From positions 310,001 through 374,000 of the forward strand of contig NZ_JAGGJU010000002.1 of assembly GCF_017873095.1 (NCBI RefSeq): DNA of 64,000 nucleotides, in the 5' to 3' direction. A model generated the notes under the pieces. It made no database searches, was not told the DNA's origin, and was given only the letters and a program-made list of their open reading frames with translations. Source of the DNA: Heterorhizobium halophytocola. GTDB lineage: Bacteria; Pseudomonadota; Alphaproteobacteria; Rhizobiales; Rhizobiaceae. Positions 43,604-52,147 of this stretch are shown here, piece after piece. A program made the position numbers and the translations under genes. Numbering within the stretch: the first letter of the stretch is position 1; each line of letters opens with the position of its first letter.

Positions 43604-44755
43604 ATGTCAAAATTTTGGAACGCGGAAGACTTCCTCAAGGCCAAGCCGGTGCGATTTCAGCAACCGTCGAAATGGGCGGAGATCACGACCTCCGACGAAG
43701 GATTCCTGGTAAAGGTAAAGCATGAACTGCAAAGCAGCCTGCATGCAGACGAGGCTTTGAAAATCGACATCCAGGTTCGATACAGAGTGCCCGACGACAT
43801 GCTGGAAAACGACGGCAGCAAGGTCATCGGGGCGGCCAAAAAGCATTTCCAGAAGCTTTTCGAAGAGCGGATGAAGAAATTCATGGGCAAGCTTGAGGAT
43901 GATTGCCAGAAGCTCGAAGACGCGACGAAGTCCTATTTGGAGAGTATCAGGACCAAGAAGTCAAATTGGGAAGCCGATCAGGTCCAGCAATTGGAGGACT
44001 TCGTCAATTCCAATAGGGAGGTGGGCGCGAAGCAAATCCGCAAAGCCTATGAGGACAAGTTGCGGCGGCTTATGACGAAGGTCGCAGAAGAGGCGGTCGG
44101 GCTGACGATCCCCAAGTTCAAGAACAAGGTGGAGGTCGCGGAAAAGATAGTGCACGCGCTCTTGATCTACGGCGTGGTTGGTCTCGCCATCGCGGCGCTA
44201 TGCATCGCAGCTCCCCCCGTCGGCGCCGCGGCCATTGCGGGTGTCGTGCTTACCGGTGTCTACCTGACGGCCAAGCAGTATGATGCCTATAAGAAGGCCA
44301 AGGAGTCTTTTCTGGCCCTGTGGAATAGATATTCGGACAGCCTCACGGTTTTCCAGTCGAAGCTTACGGAGGCGGAGAAGGCGATCCAGACCTCCCTGGA
44401 AGCCCTCGAAAATCTGGACCGTCACGGCTTCGCCCTGAAGGCGCAGCACAGCAGACTGAAAAAGGAACTCACCACCTGCAAGGCGGAACTCGAGACGGGA
44501 GGATCAGACCGGGATGGGGAGGACGCCGGCAAGCGCATCAAGGCGATCGAGGAAAAGATGGACCAGATCCAGCTCATGTTGGACCAGGGGGTGGATGGCT
44601 ACCGCATAGAACTGGAAGGGGCGCTGAAGCTGGTCCAGAAACAATCGTTGAGGAATATCCCGAAGCGGAGCACCTGGTTCAACAGAACGCAGGAATTCGT
44701 CAAGAACGGTTTTGACTTTATGTCAAAGGTCGCGGGCGTTGTCGAGGAGCTTTAG
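43604..44755 (+). CDS. Coiled-coil membrane protein of unknown function
   Basis: I do not recognise this 383-residue protein. Residues about 60-180 are charged and Lys/Glu-rich with heptad-like helices (KKHFQKLFEERMKKFMGKLE). Two adjacent hydrophobic helices (ALLIYGVVGLAIAALCIAA and a second Gly/Ala-rich stretch, about 185-225) form a membrane hairpin, followed by another coiled-coil region to about 345. Codon choice looks more AT-tolerant than that of neighbouring genes, suggesting later acquisition, though composition was not computed. GAAGGA lies 6 bp before ATG 43604. The topology recalls dynamin-like or membrane-tether helices, but no GTPase motif is present. Confidence 0.75.
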   Translation: MSKFWNAEDFLKAKPVRFQQPSKWAEITTSDEGFLVKVKHELQSSLHADEALKIDIQVRYRVPDDMLENDGSKVIGAAKKHFQKLFEERMKKFMGKLEDDCQKLEDATKSYLESIRTKKSNWEADQVQQLEDFVNSNREVGAKQIRKAYEDKLRRLMTKVAEEAVGLTIPKFKNKVEVAEKIVHALLIYGVVGLAIAALCIAAPPVGAAAIAGVVLTGVYLTAKQYDAYKKAKESFLALWNRYSDSLTVFQSKLTEAEKAIQTSLEALENLDRHGFALKAQHSRLKKELTTCKAELETGGSDRDGEDAGKRIKAIEEKMDQIQLMLDQGVDGYRIELEGALKLVQKQSLRNIPKRSTWFNRTQEFVKNGFDFMSKVAGVVEEL

Positions 44756-44878
44756 CGGCCGGACGCGGTGCGCTATTGGCCGGGAGGGGCAAAGGCTCGA
44801 TCGAAGGTCTCCGGTGAACCCCCGGTCGGTCTGACTGTGGTCAGGCCTGCTGGCTTGTTGAAAGGCCGGCGCGAGCGC

Positions 44879-46036
44879 TCACCAGGCCGCCTGATAGATG
44901 GCAAGAGCGTCTGCCTCCGTCACCGCTCGCGGATTGTTGACCAGCAGGCGTGTCTGGTTCATCGCGTCCGCGGCAAGTGTCGGCAGAAAGTCCTGCGGGA
45001 CGTTCATCTCGCGTAGACATTGCGGCAGGCCGCAATCGGCCGACAGTGCCTCCAGCCGGTCGCAGAAGGCGGCGGCGCGAGCCTGGCCTTCGAGGTTTGC
45101 CAGGTCCGGAAAGGCAAAGGGCGCCAGTTCGCTATAGGCGGCCGGCGCCGTCACCATGTTGAAACGCAGCACATGCGGCAGCACAAGTGCGTTCGACAGA
45201 CCATGGGGAATGTGGAAATGCCCGCCGAGCGGATAGGCGAGCGCATGCACGGCGGCGACCGGCGAATTGGCAAAGGCCTGACCGGCCAGCATCGAGCCGA
45301 GCAACATCTCGGCACGCGCTTTCGCGTCCGATCCGTCGCGCACGGCGACGAGCAGCGCGCGGCCCATCAGCGTCAGCGCCTGGGTGGCAAGGTTGCGCGA
45401 CACCGGATTGTTGTTCGGGCTCGCCGAGGCATAGGCCTCGATCGCATGCACCATGGCGTCGATGCCGGTGGCGGCCGTGATATGCGGCGGCAGGCCATGG
45501 GTCAGCTCGGGATCGAGCAGTGCCACATCCGGCAGCAGGACCGGCGAGACCACGCCCATCTTCTCGCTGGTGCCGGTGGTGACGATGGAGATCGGGGTTA
45601 CCTCTGAACCGGTGCCGGCCGTGGTCGGCACCAGCACCAGCGGCAGGCGGTGTCCGCGTATCTTGCCGACGCCATAAATCTCCTTCAGCGTCTCCTCGCC
45701 GCGCGCCAGAAGCGCAACGAGCTTGGCAACATCCAGCGACGAACCGCCCCCGAGGCCGACGATACCATCGACGCCGGCGCCTCTCGCCTGCGCGACTGCT
45801 TCCAGTATCGTGGCCTCGGGCGGGTCCGCCTGGACCTTGGAAAACAGCGCGACGGAGACACCCGCGCCTTCAAGCGAGGCTTTCGCGCGCGCAACGATGC
45901 CGGTTGTCATCAGGCCGGGATCGGTGATCAGGAGAACCCTTGCGCCGATCGTCGCCTGCACGATCTCGCCGAGCCTGCCGATCGCCCCGGCGCCGAATGT
46001 GATGGACTTCGCGGTGTTGAAGGTGAACGGGTTCAA
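44879..46036 (-). CDS. Iron-containing (group III) alcohol dehydrogenase
   Basis: A 385-residue Fe-ADH family protein. The NAD site has VGLGGGSSLDVAKLVA and PTTAGTGSEVTP; metal-ligand histidines lie in VAAVHALAYPLGGHFHIPHG. The start is TTG 46036 with GGAGGGAG on the minus strand just upstream, since no ATG gives the family N-terminus NPFTFNTAKSITFG. It is 20 bp after livM and probably the last gene of the liv-type operon, so it may process the imported compound. Related proteins act on alcohols, 4-hydroxybutyrate or maleylacetate; the substrate here is open. Confidence 0.87.
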   Translation of the reverse strand: MNPFTFNTAKSITFGAGAIGRLGEIVQATIGARVLLITDPGLMTTGIVARAKASLEGAGVSVALFSKVQADPPEATILEAVAQARGAGVDGIVGLGGGSSLDVAKLVALLARGEETLKEIYGVGKIRGHRLPLVLVPTTAGTGSEVTPISIVTTGTSEKMGVVSPVLLPDVALLDPELTHGLPPHITAATGIDAMVHAIEAYASASPNNNPVSRNLATQALTLMGRALLVAVRDGSDAKARAEMLLGSMLAGQAFANSPVAAVHALAYPLGGHFHIPHGLSNALVLPHVLRFNMVTAPAAYSELAPFAFPDLANLEGQARAAAFCDRLEALSADCGLPQCLREMNVPQDFLPTLAADAMNQTRLLVNNPRAVTEADALAIYQAAW

Positions 46037-46056
46037 CGGCTTCTCCCTCCGTGGTG

Positions 46057-47058
46057 TCAGACGCCGGATACCTTCAGCACGCGCGCCAGTTCGCCGATGA
46101 TGCCGCGGCGGAAGAGCAGAACGCTGACGATGAAGATCCCGCCGATCACCACCTGCACCCAGGAGCCTATGCTCGCAAGTTCGTGCTGCAGGGTAACGAT
46201 GGTGACGGCGCCGATGATCGGCCCGAAGATCGTGCCCATGCCGCCGAGCAGGGTCATCAGGATGACTTCGCCCGAGGTCTGCCAATGGGCGTCGGTAAGC
46301 GAGGCAAACTGGAAGACGACGGCCTTGGTCGCGCCGGCAAGACCTGCCAGCGAGGCGGACAGCACGAAGGCGATGAGCTTGAACCGGTCGACGTTGTAGC
46401 CGAGCGACAGCGCGCGGGCCTCGTTCTCGCGGATCGCCTGCAGCACCTGGCCGAAGGGCGAGTGGATCGTGCGATAGATGATCAGGAAGCCGATCATGAA
46501 GATCGCCGCAACGAAATAATACATCACGATCGGATCGTTGAGGCTGACCAGGCCGAACAGCGTGCCGCGGGGAATGCCCTGCAGCCCGTTTTCGCCGCCG
46601 GTAAACGGCAGTTGCAGGGCGAAGAAATAGACGATCTGTGCCAGCGCCAGGGTGATCATGGCAAAATAGATGCCCTGGCGGCGAATGGCGAGCGCACCGA
46701 CCAGATAGCCGAGAACGGCGGCCCCAAGCGCGCCGGTGATGATGCCGAACAGCGGCGGCAGGCCCCAGACCTTGATCGCATGGCCGGCAAAATAGGCTGC
46801 GCCGCCGAAAAAGGCGGCATGGCCGAAGGAGAGCAGGCCGGTAAAGCCGATCAACAGGTTGAAGGCGCAGGCAAACAGCGCAAAGCACAGCAGCTGCATG
46901 ACGAAGACGGGGTAGAGAAAGGCCGGCGCCACGAGGATCGAAAGGATCAGCAGCCCCCAGAGCACGCCTTGCACGATGCGATTGCCGGGGGCGCTTTCGG
47001 CCGGTCCGCTGTCCTCGAATTCGCTGGCATTGCCGATGCCGGCCGTCTGTTCGCTCAT
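46057..47058 (-). CDS. livM: Branched-chain amino-acid-type ABC permease LivM
   Basis: A 333-residue permease with about ten helices. It carries FNLLIGFTGLLSFGHAAFFGGAAY and IRENEARALSLGYNVDRFKLIAF, which mark LivM. ATG 47058 has GGGAG upstream; ATG 47088 would overlap the livH stop by 4 bp and add MSGASGRHDA, so the start is not settled. It forms the membrane channel with LivH. The operon order is livK-livG-livF-livH-livM-ADH. Confidence 0.9.
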   Translation of the reverse strand: MSEQTAGIGNASEFEDSGPAESAPGNRIVQGVLWGLLILSILVAPAFLYPVFVMQLLCFALFACAFNLLIGFTGLLSFGHAAFFGGAAYFAGHAIKVWGLPPLFGIITGALGAAVLGYLVGALAIRRQGIYFAMITLALAQIVYFFALQLPFTGGENGLQGIPRGTLFGLVSLNDPIVMYYFVAAIFMIGFLIIYRTIHSPFGQVLQAIRENEARALSLGYNVDRFKLIAFVLSASLAGLAGATKAVVFQFASLTDAHWQTSGEVILMTLLGGMGTIFGPIIGAVTIVTLQHELASIGSWVQVVIGGIFIVSVLLFRRGIIGELARVLKVSGV

Positions 47059-47084
47059 GGCGTCGTGTCTCCCGCTTGCCCCGC

Positions 47085-47984
47085 TCATGACTGGCGCCCG
47101 AACAGGCCGGCCGGTCTTACCAGCAGCACCACGACCATCAGGAAGAAGATCACCGTATTGGCCGCCGGCGCATAAAATACCTTGGTGATGCCCTCGATCA
47201 GGCCGAGCCCGAATCCGGCCACGACGGCGCCCATGATCGAGCCCATGCCGCCGATCACCACGACGGCAAAGATGATGATGATCAGGTCGGCGCCCATCAG
47301 CGGGCTGACCGAATAGATCGGGGCCGCCAGAACGCCGGCAAGCCCGGCAAGCCCGGTGCCGAAGCCGAAGGTCAGCGTCACCATCAGCGGCACGTTGATG
47401 CCGAAAGCCTTGACCAGTTCGGGGTTTTCCGTGCCGGCCCGCAGCATGGCGCCGATCCGCGTGCGCTCGATGACGAACCAGACGGCAAGGCAGACCAGGA
47501 CCGAGAAGACGATGGCGAAAAGCCGGTATTTCGGAAACATCATGAAGCCGAGATTGACGACACCGCGCAGCTGCTCCGGCTGGCCCGGATAGGGCGTGCC
47601 CGATGCGCCGAAGGTATTGATGAACAGGCCCTGCAGCACCAGCGTCACGCCGAAGGTCAAAAGCAGGCTGTAGATCGGATCGAACTTGTAGAGATGGCGC
47701 AGCAGCAGCCGTTCGATCAGCATGCCGAAACAGCCGACGATCACGGGCGCCAGCACCAGCGCCACCCAGAAATTGATGTGCAGCTGCTCGAGCCCGATCC
47801 ACGCCCCCACATAGGAATAGAGGATCAGGGCGACGAAGGCGCCGGCCATGTAGAGCGCGCCGTGGGCGAAATTGACGACGTTGAGCAGGCCGAAGATGAT
47901 CGCCAGCCCGAGGCTGAGCATGGCGTAGAACACGCCGTTGTTGAGACCCAGCATGCCCTGGGCGAGAATCAGTTTCAGCAACAT
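47085..47984 (-). CDS. livH: Branched-chain amino-acid-type ABC permease LivH
   Basis: A 299-residue permease with the LivH signature NGVFYAMLSLGLAIIFGLLN and NVVNFAHGALYMAGAF near the N-terminus, and IIIIFAVVVIGGMGSIMGA near the C-terminus. ATG 47984 gives MLLKLILAQG; AAGGAGG on the minus strand lies about 13 bp upstream. It pairs with LivM. Members of this family import branched-chain amino acids but also urea, amides and aromatic acids. Confidence 0.92.
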   Translation of the reverse strand: MLLKLILAQGMLGLNNGVFYAMLSLGLAIIFGLLNVVNFAHGALYMAGAFVALILYSYVGAWIGLEQLHINFWVALVLAPVIVGCFGMLIERLLLRHLYKFDPIYSLLLTFGVTLVLQGLFINTFGASGTPYPGQPEQLRGVVNLGFMMFPKYRLFAIVFSVLVCLAVWFVIERTRIGAMLRAGTENPELVKAFGINVPLMVTLTFGFGTGLAGLAGVLAAPIYSVSPLMGADLIIIIFAVVVIGGMGSIMGAVVAGFGLGLIEGITKVFYAPAANTVIFFLMVVVLLVRPAGLFGRQS

Positions 47985-48001
47985 GATGGCGGGCCCCCTC
48001 C

Positions 48002-48724
48002 TTAAACGCTCAGATAGTGGTTGAGCTTGTCCATGCTGGTGCCGACATCGGCATCGTCGATGCGGTCGATCACCCGCCCATGCTCGATGACATAGTGGCG
48101 GTCGGCGACGCCGGCGGCGAAGCGGAAATTCTGCTCCACCAGAATGATCGTATAGCCTTGCGCTTTCAGCCGGCGGATCGCCTCGCCGAGCGCCTTGACG
48201 ATGACCGGCGCCAGTCCCTCGGTGATCTCGTCGAGCAGCAGCAGCCGCGCGCCGGTTCTGAGGATCCTGGCAATCGCCAGCATCTGCTGTTCGCCGCCAG
48301 ACAGGCGCGTACCCATGCGCTTGCGGACCTCGCGCAGGTTGGGAAACATCGTGTAGATGTCGTCGAGGCTCATGCCGCCTTCGCCGACCACGGGGGGAAG
48401 AAGCAGGTTCTCCTCGACCGTGAGGCTGGAAAAAATGCCCCGCTCTTCGGGACAATAGCCGATGCGGCCCGATGGCGCGATGCGGTGAGCCGGCTTGCCG
48501 ATGAATTCCTCGCCGCGCAGCGCAATCGAGCCGGTGCGCCGGTCGACCATGCCCATGATCGCGCGCAGCGTCGTGGTTCGCCCGGCACCGTTGCGGCCGA
48601 GCAGGGTGATCAGCTGGCCCTCGCCAAGTTCCAGATCGATACCGTGCAGCACATGGGATTCGCCGTACCAGGCGTGCAGATCGGCAATCTTCAGCAGCGG
48701 CTTGTCGATGACGGCCATGCTCAT
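48002..48724 (-). CDS. livF: Branched-chain amino-acid-type ABC ATPase LivF, with Walker A Lys replaced by Arg
   Basis: A 240-residue ABC ATPase of the LivF type. The P-loop reads GRNGAGRTTT, with Arg in place of the usual catalytic Lys. Other motifs are intact: signature LSGGEQQMLAIAR, Walker B LLLLDEITEGLAP and the switch His-equivalent region ILVEQNFRF (the usual LivF form). The ATG overlaps the livG stop by 4 bp; an ATG 6 bp downstream is an alternative. It energises LivHM with LivG, which has a normal P-loop. Confidence 0.92.
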   Translation of the reverse strand: MSMAVIDKPLLKIADLHAWYGESHVLHGIDLELGEGQLITLLGRNGAGRTTTLRAIMGMVDRRTGSIALRGEEFIGKPAHRIAPSGRIGYCPEERGIFSSLTVEENLLLPPVVGEGGMSLDDIYTMFPNLREVRKRMGTRLSGGEQQMLAIARILRTGARLLLLDEITEGLAPVIVKALGEAIRRLKAQGYTIILVEQNFRFAAGVADRHYVIEHGRVIDRIDDADVGTSMDKLNHYLSV

Positions 48725-49485
48725 GCCTCCACCTCGTCTGCCTTGATGCCCATATAGGCCTCCATCACCGCCGGATCCTTCGACACGACGTCGTATGGAC
48801 CCTCGGCCAGGATCTCGCCGCGGTTAAGCACGGTAATGGTATCGGCAAGGTCCGCCACCACGCCGAGATTGTGCTCGACCATGACGATGGTGCGGCCGAC
48901 CGAGACATTGCGGATCAGTTCGGCCACCTGGCCGACATCCTCCGTGCCCATGCCCTGCGTCGGTTCATCCAGCAGCATCAGTTCGGGTTCGAGGCCAAGC
49001 GTTGTGGCGATCTCCAGCGCCCGCTTGCGGCCATAGGGCAATTCGACGGCGCGCAGATGGGCGAACCGCTTCAGGCCCACCTGGTCGAGCCGTTCGATCG
49101 CCTCATCGTCGAGCTCCGACAGCAGGCTCTTGGAGCGCCAGAAATGATAGCTGACGCCGAGCCGCTTCTGCAAAGCCAGCCGGACGTTTTCAAGCGCCGT
49201 CAGATGCGGAAAGACCGCCGAGATCTGGAACGATCGGACCACGCCGCGATTGGCGATCTCGACCGGGTTGAGGTCGGTGATATCCTCGCCGTTGAACAGG
49301 ATCTGGCCGGACGACGGCGTCAGGAACTTGGTCAGCAGATTGAAGACGGTGGTCTTGCCGGCGCCGTTCGGGCCGATCAGCGCGTGGATCGTGCCGCGTT
49401 CGACATTGAGATTGACGTTGTTGACCGCCCGAAAGCCGCCAAAGCTCTTGCCGAGTTGTCTCGCCTCCAGAATGAAGTCGCTCAT
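48721..49485 (-). CDS. livG: Branched-chain amino-acid-type ABC ATPase LivG
   Basis: A 254-residue ABC ATPase with Walker A GPNGAGKTT, the LivG-specific VVRSFQISAVFPHLTALENV, signature LPYGRKRALEIA, Walker B LMLLDEPTQGM and H-loop VMVEHNLGVV. It is the partner of LivF. It begins 114 bp after livK, separated by a stem-loop, which probably lets the binding protein be made in excess. Confidence 0.93.
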   Translation of the reverse strand: MSDFILEARQLGKSFGGFRAVNNVNLNVERGTIHALIGPNGAGKTTVFNLLTKFLTPSSGQILFNGEDITDLNPVEIANRGVVRSFQISAVFPHLTALENVRLALQKRLGVSYHFWRSKSLLSELDDEAIERLDQVGLKRFAHLRAVELPYGRKRALEIATTLGLEPELMLLDEPTQGMGTEDVGQVAELIRNVSVGRTIVMVEHNLGVVADLADTITVLNRGEILAEGPYDVVSKDPAVMEAYMGIKADEVEA

Positions 49486-49552
49486 GACCGTTCAAGGCCC
49501 CCCGTACCGTGCCATTCGGCAGCATTTTATCGTGTGCGGATGATCGTTTTTA

Positions 49553-49578
49553 GCAGGCGGCCGTGAAGGGCCGCCTGC
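49553..49578. terminator. Stem-loop between livK and livG
   Basis: GCAGGCGGCC (49553-49562) pairs with GGCCGCCTGC (49569-49578) across a 6-base loop, 22 bp after the livK stop. The minus strand lacks a U-tract after it (it reads TAAAAACG), so it may stabilise the livK message or partly attenuate rather than end transcription. Confidence 0.5.
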
Positions 49579-49599
49579 CTTGTGTCGGCTGGGTTCAGC

Positions 49600-50814
49600 T
49601 CACTCCTGCGCCATCGCGCAGCCGCCGTCCTTCAGCGAGGCATAGGCCTCGTTGCCGGGGATGGTGCGGACCACCTTGGCGACGTTCCACGGGTCTTCGG
49701 CGCCCTCCTGGACCTGAACGAGATACATGTCGTGCTCCAAAAGGCCGTCCTTGCGGATCATCCCGCCCTTGGCGAAGAAGTCATCAATCTTCTGCTTGCT
49801 AAGTTCGGCGCGCACGGCGTCGGAATCATCCGTGCCGGCAGCCTTGATCGCGTTGAGATAGGCAAGCGTCAGCGAGTAGTCGGCCGCATGGACGAAGGTC
49901 GGCGCCGCGCCGTTGGAGTACTTCATGTACTTTTCCTTCCAGGCACGCGACTCGTCGTCGAGATCCCAGTACCAGCCAACGGTAAAGTTCAGGCCCTTTG
50001 CGACATCGGTGCCGAGGCTCTTGACGTCGGAGATCAGCACCAGCATGCCGGCCAGTTGCTGGCCGCCTTCGACGATGCCGAATTCATGCGCCTGCTTGAT
50101 CGCATTGACGGTGTCCTGGCCGGCATTGGCAAGGCCGATCACCTTGGCGCCGGACGACTGCGCCTGCAGCAGGTAGGACGAGAAGTCGGTCGAGGCGAGC
50201 GGCACGTCCGACGAGCCGACGACCGAGCCGCCGAGTTCCTTGACCACGGCCGATGTGTTGTCCTGCAGCGCATGGCCGAAGGCATAGTCGGCGGTGATGA
50301 AATACCAGCTGTCGCCGCCGTTCTTGACCACCGCGGTTGCCGTGCCAACGGGCAGGGCATGGGTGTCGTAACCGTAGTGGATGCCGTATTTGGTGCAGGC
50401 CTTCCCGGTCAGGTCGGCGGAAGCCGCCCCGGTCGACATCGTGATCACGCCCTTGTCGGAAGCGAGCTGCTGGACGGCCAGCGCGACGGCCGAGTTGGTA
50501 AGATCGGTGATCATGTCGACATGATCCTCGTCGATCCACTGCCGCGCGGTCGCCGAGGCAACGTCTGCCTTGTTCTGGTGGTCGGCGGAGATCACCTCGA
50601 TCTTCTTGCCGAGCACTTCGCCACCGAAGTCCTCGACCGCCATCTTGACGGCGGCAACGGCGCCGTCGCCGGAAAATCCGGTCGAATAGACGCCTGACAT
50701 GTCGCCGAGTACGCCGATCTTGACGACATCATCCGAAATGCCGTCGGCCATCGCCATGCCTGTTCCGAGAAACAGGGCGGCAACACTCACACTTCCATAA
50801 AAAAACGACTTCAT
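49600..50814 (-). CDS. livK: Branched-chain amino-acid-type periplasmic binding protein LivK
   Basis: A 404-residue periplasmic ligand-binding protein with a signal peptide (MKSFFYGSVSVAALFLGTGM) ending near AMADG. The mature domain starts VVKIGVLGDMSGVYSTGFSG and has VISADHQNKADVA, as in the large proteobacterial LivK/Peripla_BP_6 group. ATG 50814 is chosen because GGGAGGAG lies just upstream. It heads the livKGFHM-ADH operon. The ligand could be an amino acid or an aromatic/short-chain acid. Confidence 0.92.
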   Translation of the reverse strand: MKSFFYGSVSVAALFLGTGMAMADGISDDVVKIGVLGDMSGVYSTGFSGDGAVAAVKMAVEDFGGEVLGKKIEVISADHQNKADVASATARQWIDEDHVDMITDLTNSAVALAVQQLASDKGVITMSTGAASADLTGKACTKYGIHYGYDTHALPVGTATAVVKNGGDSWYFITADYAFGHALQDNTSAVVKELGGSVVGSSDVPLASTDFSSYLLQAQSSGAKVIGLANAGQDTVNAIKQAHEFGIVEGGQQLAGMLVLISDVKSLGTDVAKGLNFTVGWYWDLDDESRAWKEKYMKYSNGAAPTFVHAADYSLTLAYLNAIKAAGTDDSDAVRAELSKQKIDDFFAKGGMIRKDGLLEHDMYLVQVQEGAEDPWNVAKVVRTIPGNEAYASLKDGGCAMAQE

Positions 50815-51025
50815 GCACTCCTCCCAAGAGTTCATCTAAGAGTTCAACGCGGGTATCCGTCGATGCCTGGCCCGTTCCCGGGTCTATCCTTGTGCGAACT
50901 TCGGTGGCATGCCCCGCGTGTGCACACCGCCGCCTGTCCGTCCCGACCAGACATGTCTCCTCACGTCACCGCGCGCTTCCGGCCCTCCAGCCTTGGATCG
51001 CGGCGTCGTCTCCTCCTGGCCGCGC

Positions 51026-51919
51026 TTAAGCCTCGCTCCTCTTCGCGGTCCGCAGATAGTCTATGATAGCTGAGAAATCCCGGCCTGCACCGTTCTTTTC
51101 GAGAAAGCTGCGATAAAGCGCGAGCGCATGGGCGCCGAGCGGGGTCGCGTGCCCCGCATTGGCGGCTGCTTCCTGCGACAGGCCCAGATCCTTGGCCATC
51201 AGCTCGGCGGCAAAGCCGGGCTTGTAATCATTGTCTGCGGGGCTTTTCGGTCCGACGCCCGGCACCGGGCAATAGGTGTTGACCGACCAGCAGGAGCCGG
51301 ACGACGTCGAGATCACGTCGAAGGCGGCTTGCGCTGACAATCCGAGCTTTTCAGCCAGCGAGAAGGCCTCGCAAGCGCCGATCATCGAAATGCCGAGCAG
51401 CATGTTGTTGCAGATCTTGGCCGCCTGACCGGAGCCGCCGTCGCCGCAATGGACCGTCTTGCCGCCCATCACCTCAAACAGCGGCAGGGCCTTGTCGAAG
51501 GCATCCTTCGCGCCGCCGACCATGAAGGTCAGCGTGCCGGCGGCAGCCCCGCCCGTGCCGCCCGACACAGGCGCGTCGAGCGGCAGCAGCCCGGCTTCCC
51601 CGGCGATACGGTGGGCTTCACGGGCGCTCGCCACATCGATGGTCGAACAGTCGATGACCACCGCGCCCCTCATGGCGCTTGGCAGGATCTCGGCCAGCAC
51701 CGCAAGCGCGATCGGCCCGTTCGGCAACATGGTAATGATGAAGTCGGCGCCGGAGACAGCCTTGGCCGCGCTCGACGACGGCTGCATGCCCGCCGCCACC
51801 GCCTTCACGATGGCCTCGGCCACCGTGTCATAGACGCGGACAGTATGGCCGGCCGCCGCCAGGTTCGACGCCATCGGCAGGCCCATATTGCCAAGACCGA
51901 TAAACGCTACTTCGGCCAT
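51026..51919 (-). CDS. mmsB: 3-hydroxyisobutyrate dehydrogenase (MmsB-like)
   Basis: A 297-residue beta-hydroxyacid dehydrogenase. The NAD motif is VAFIGLGNMGLPMASNLA; substrate signature DAPVSGGTGGAAAGTLTFMVGG and the catalytic Lys in GQAAKICNNMLLG are intact. MmsB oxidises 3-hydroxyisobutyrate in valine breakdown (EC 1.1.1.31). It lies upstream of livK on the same strand (211 bp gap), and the divergent LysR at 52148 may regulate it. The valine link fits a branched-chain transporter nearby, but related enzymes act on tartronate semialdehyde. Confidence 0.88.
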   Translation of the reverse strand: MAEVAFIGLGNMGLPMASNLAAAGHTVRVYDTVAEAIVKAVAAGMQPSSSAAKAVSGADFIITMLPNGPIALAVLAEILPSAMRGAVVIDCSTIDVASAREAHRIAGEAGLLPLDAPVSGGTGGAAAGTLTFMVGGAKDAFDKALPLFEVMGGKTVHCGDGGSGQAAKICNNMLLGISMIGACEAFSLAEKLGLSAQAAFDVISTSSGSCWSVNTYCPVPGVGPKSPADNDYKPGFAAELMAKDLGLSQEAAANAGHATPLGAHALALYRSFLEKNGAGRDFSAIIDYLRTAKRSEA

Positions 51920-52147
51920 GACGTCGCCTTGTGCAGCATGGGATCCTCCTCCCGCTAGAGTGCGCTTCGGCTGGACATCGGGGACTGCGAGCTTCCTCCT
52001 CTCGCGGTCCCGGTCCGATCGCCGGTTGCCGATGAAAACCGCGCCTGTCCGGCGGTGGTTTTGATCGATGGGAGGTGCATCTTATGCGCTTGGTTCCGCA
52101 AGGATAGGCCCTTGATCGCCATACCATTGTGCGCATATGCTCATACC

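Noticed and set aside
49553..49578. Classical intrinsic terminator after livK
   Set aside because: On the transcribed strand the stem is followed by A residues, not a U-tract, so only a stem-loop is claimed.
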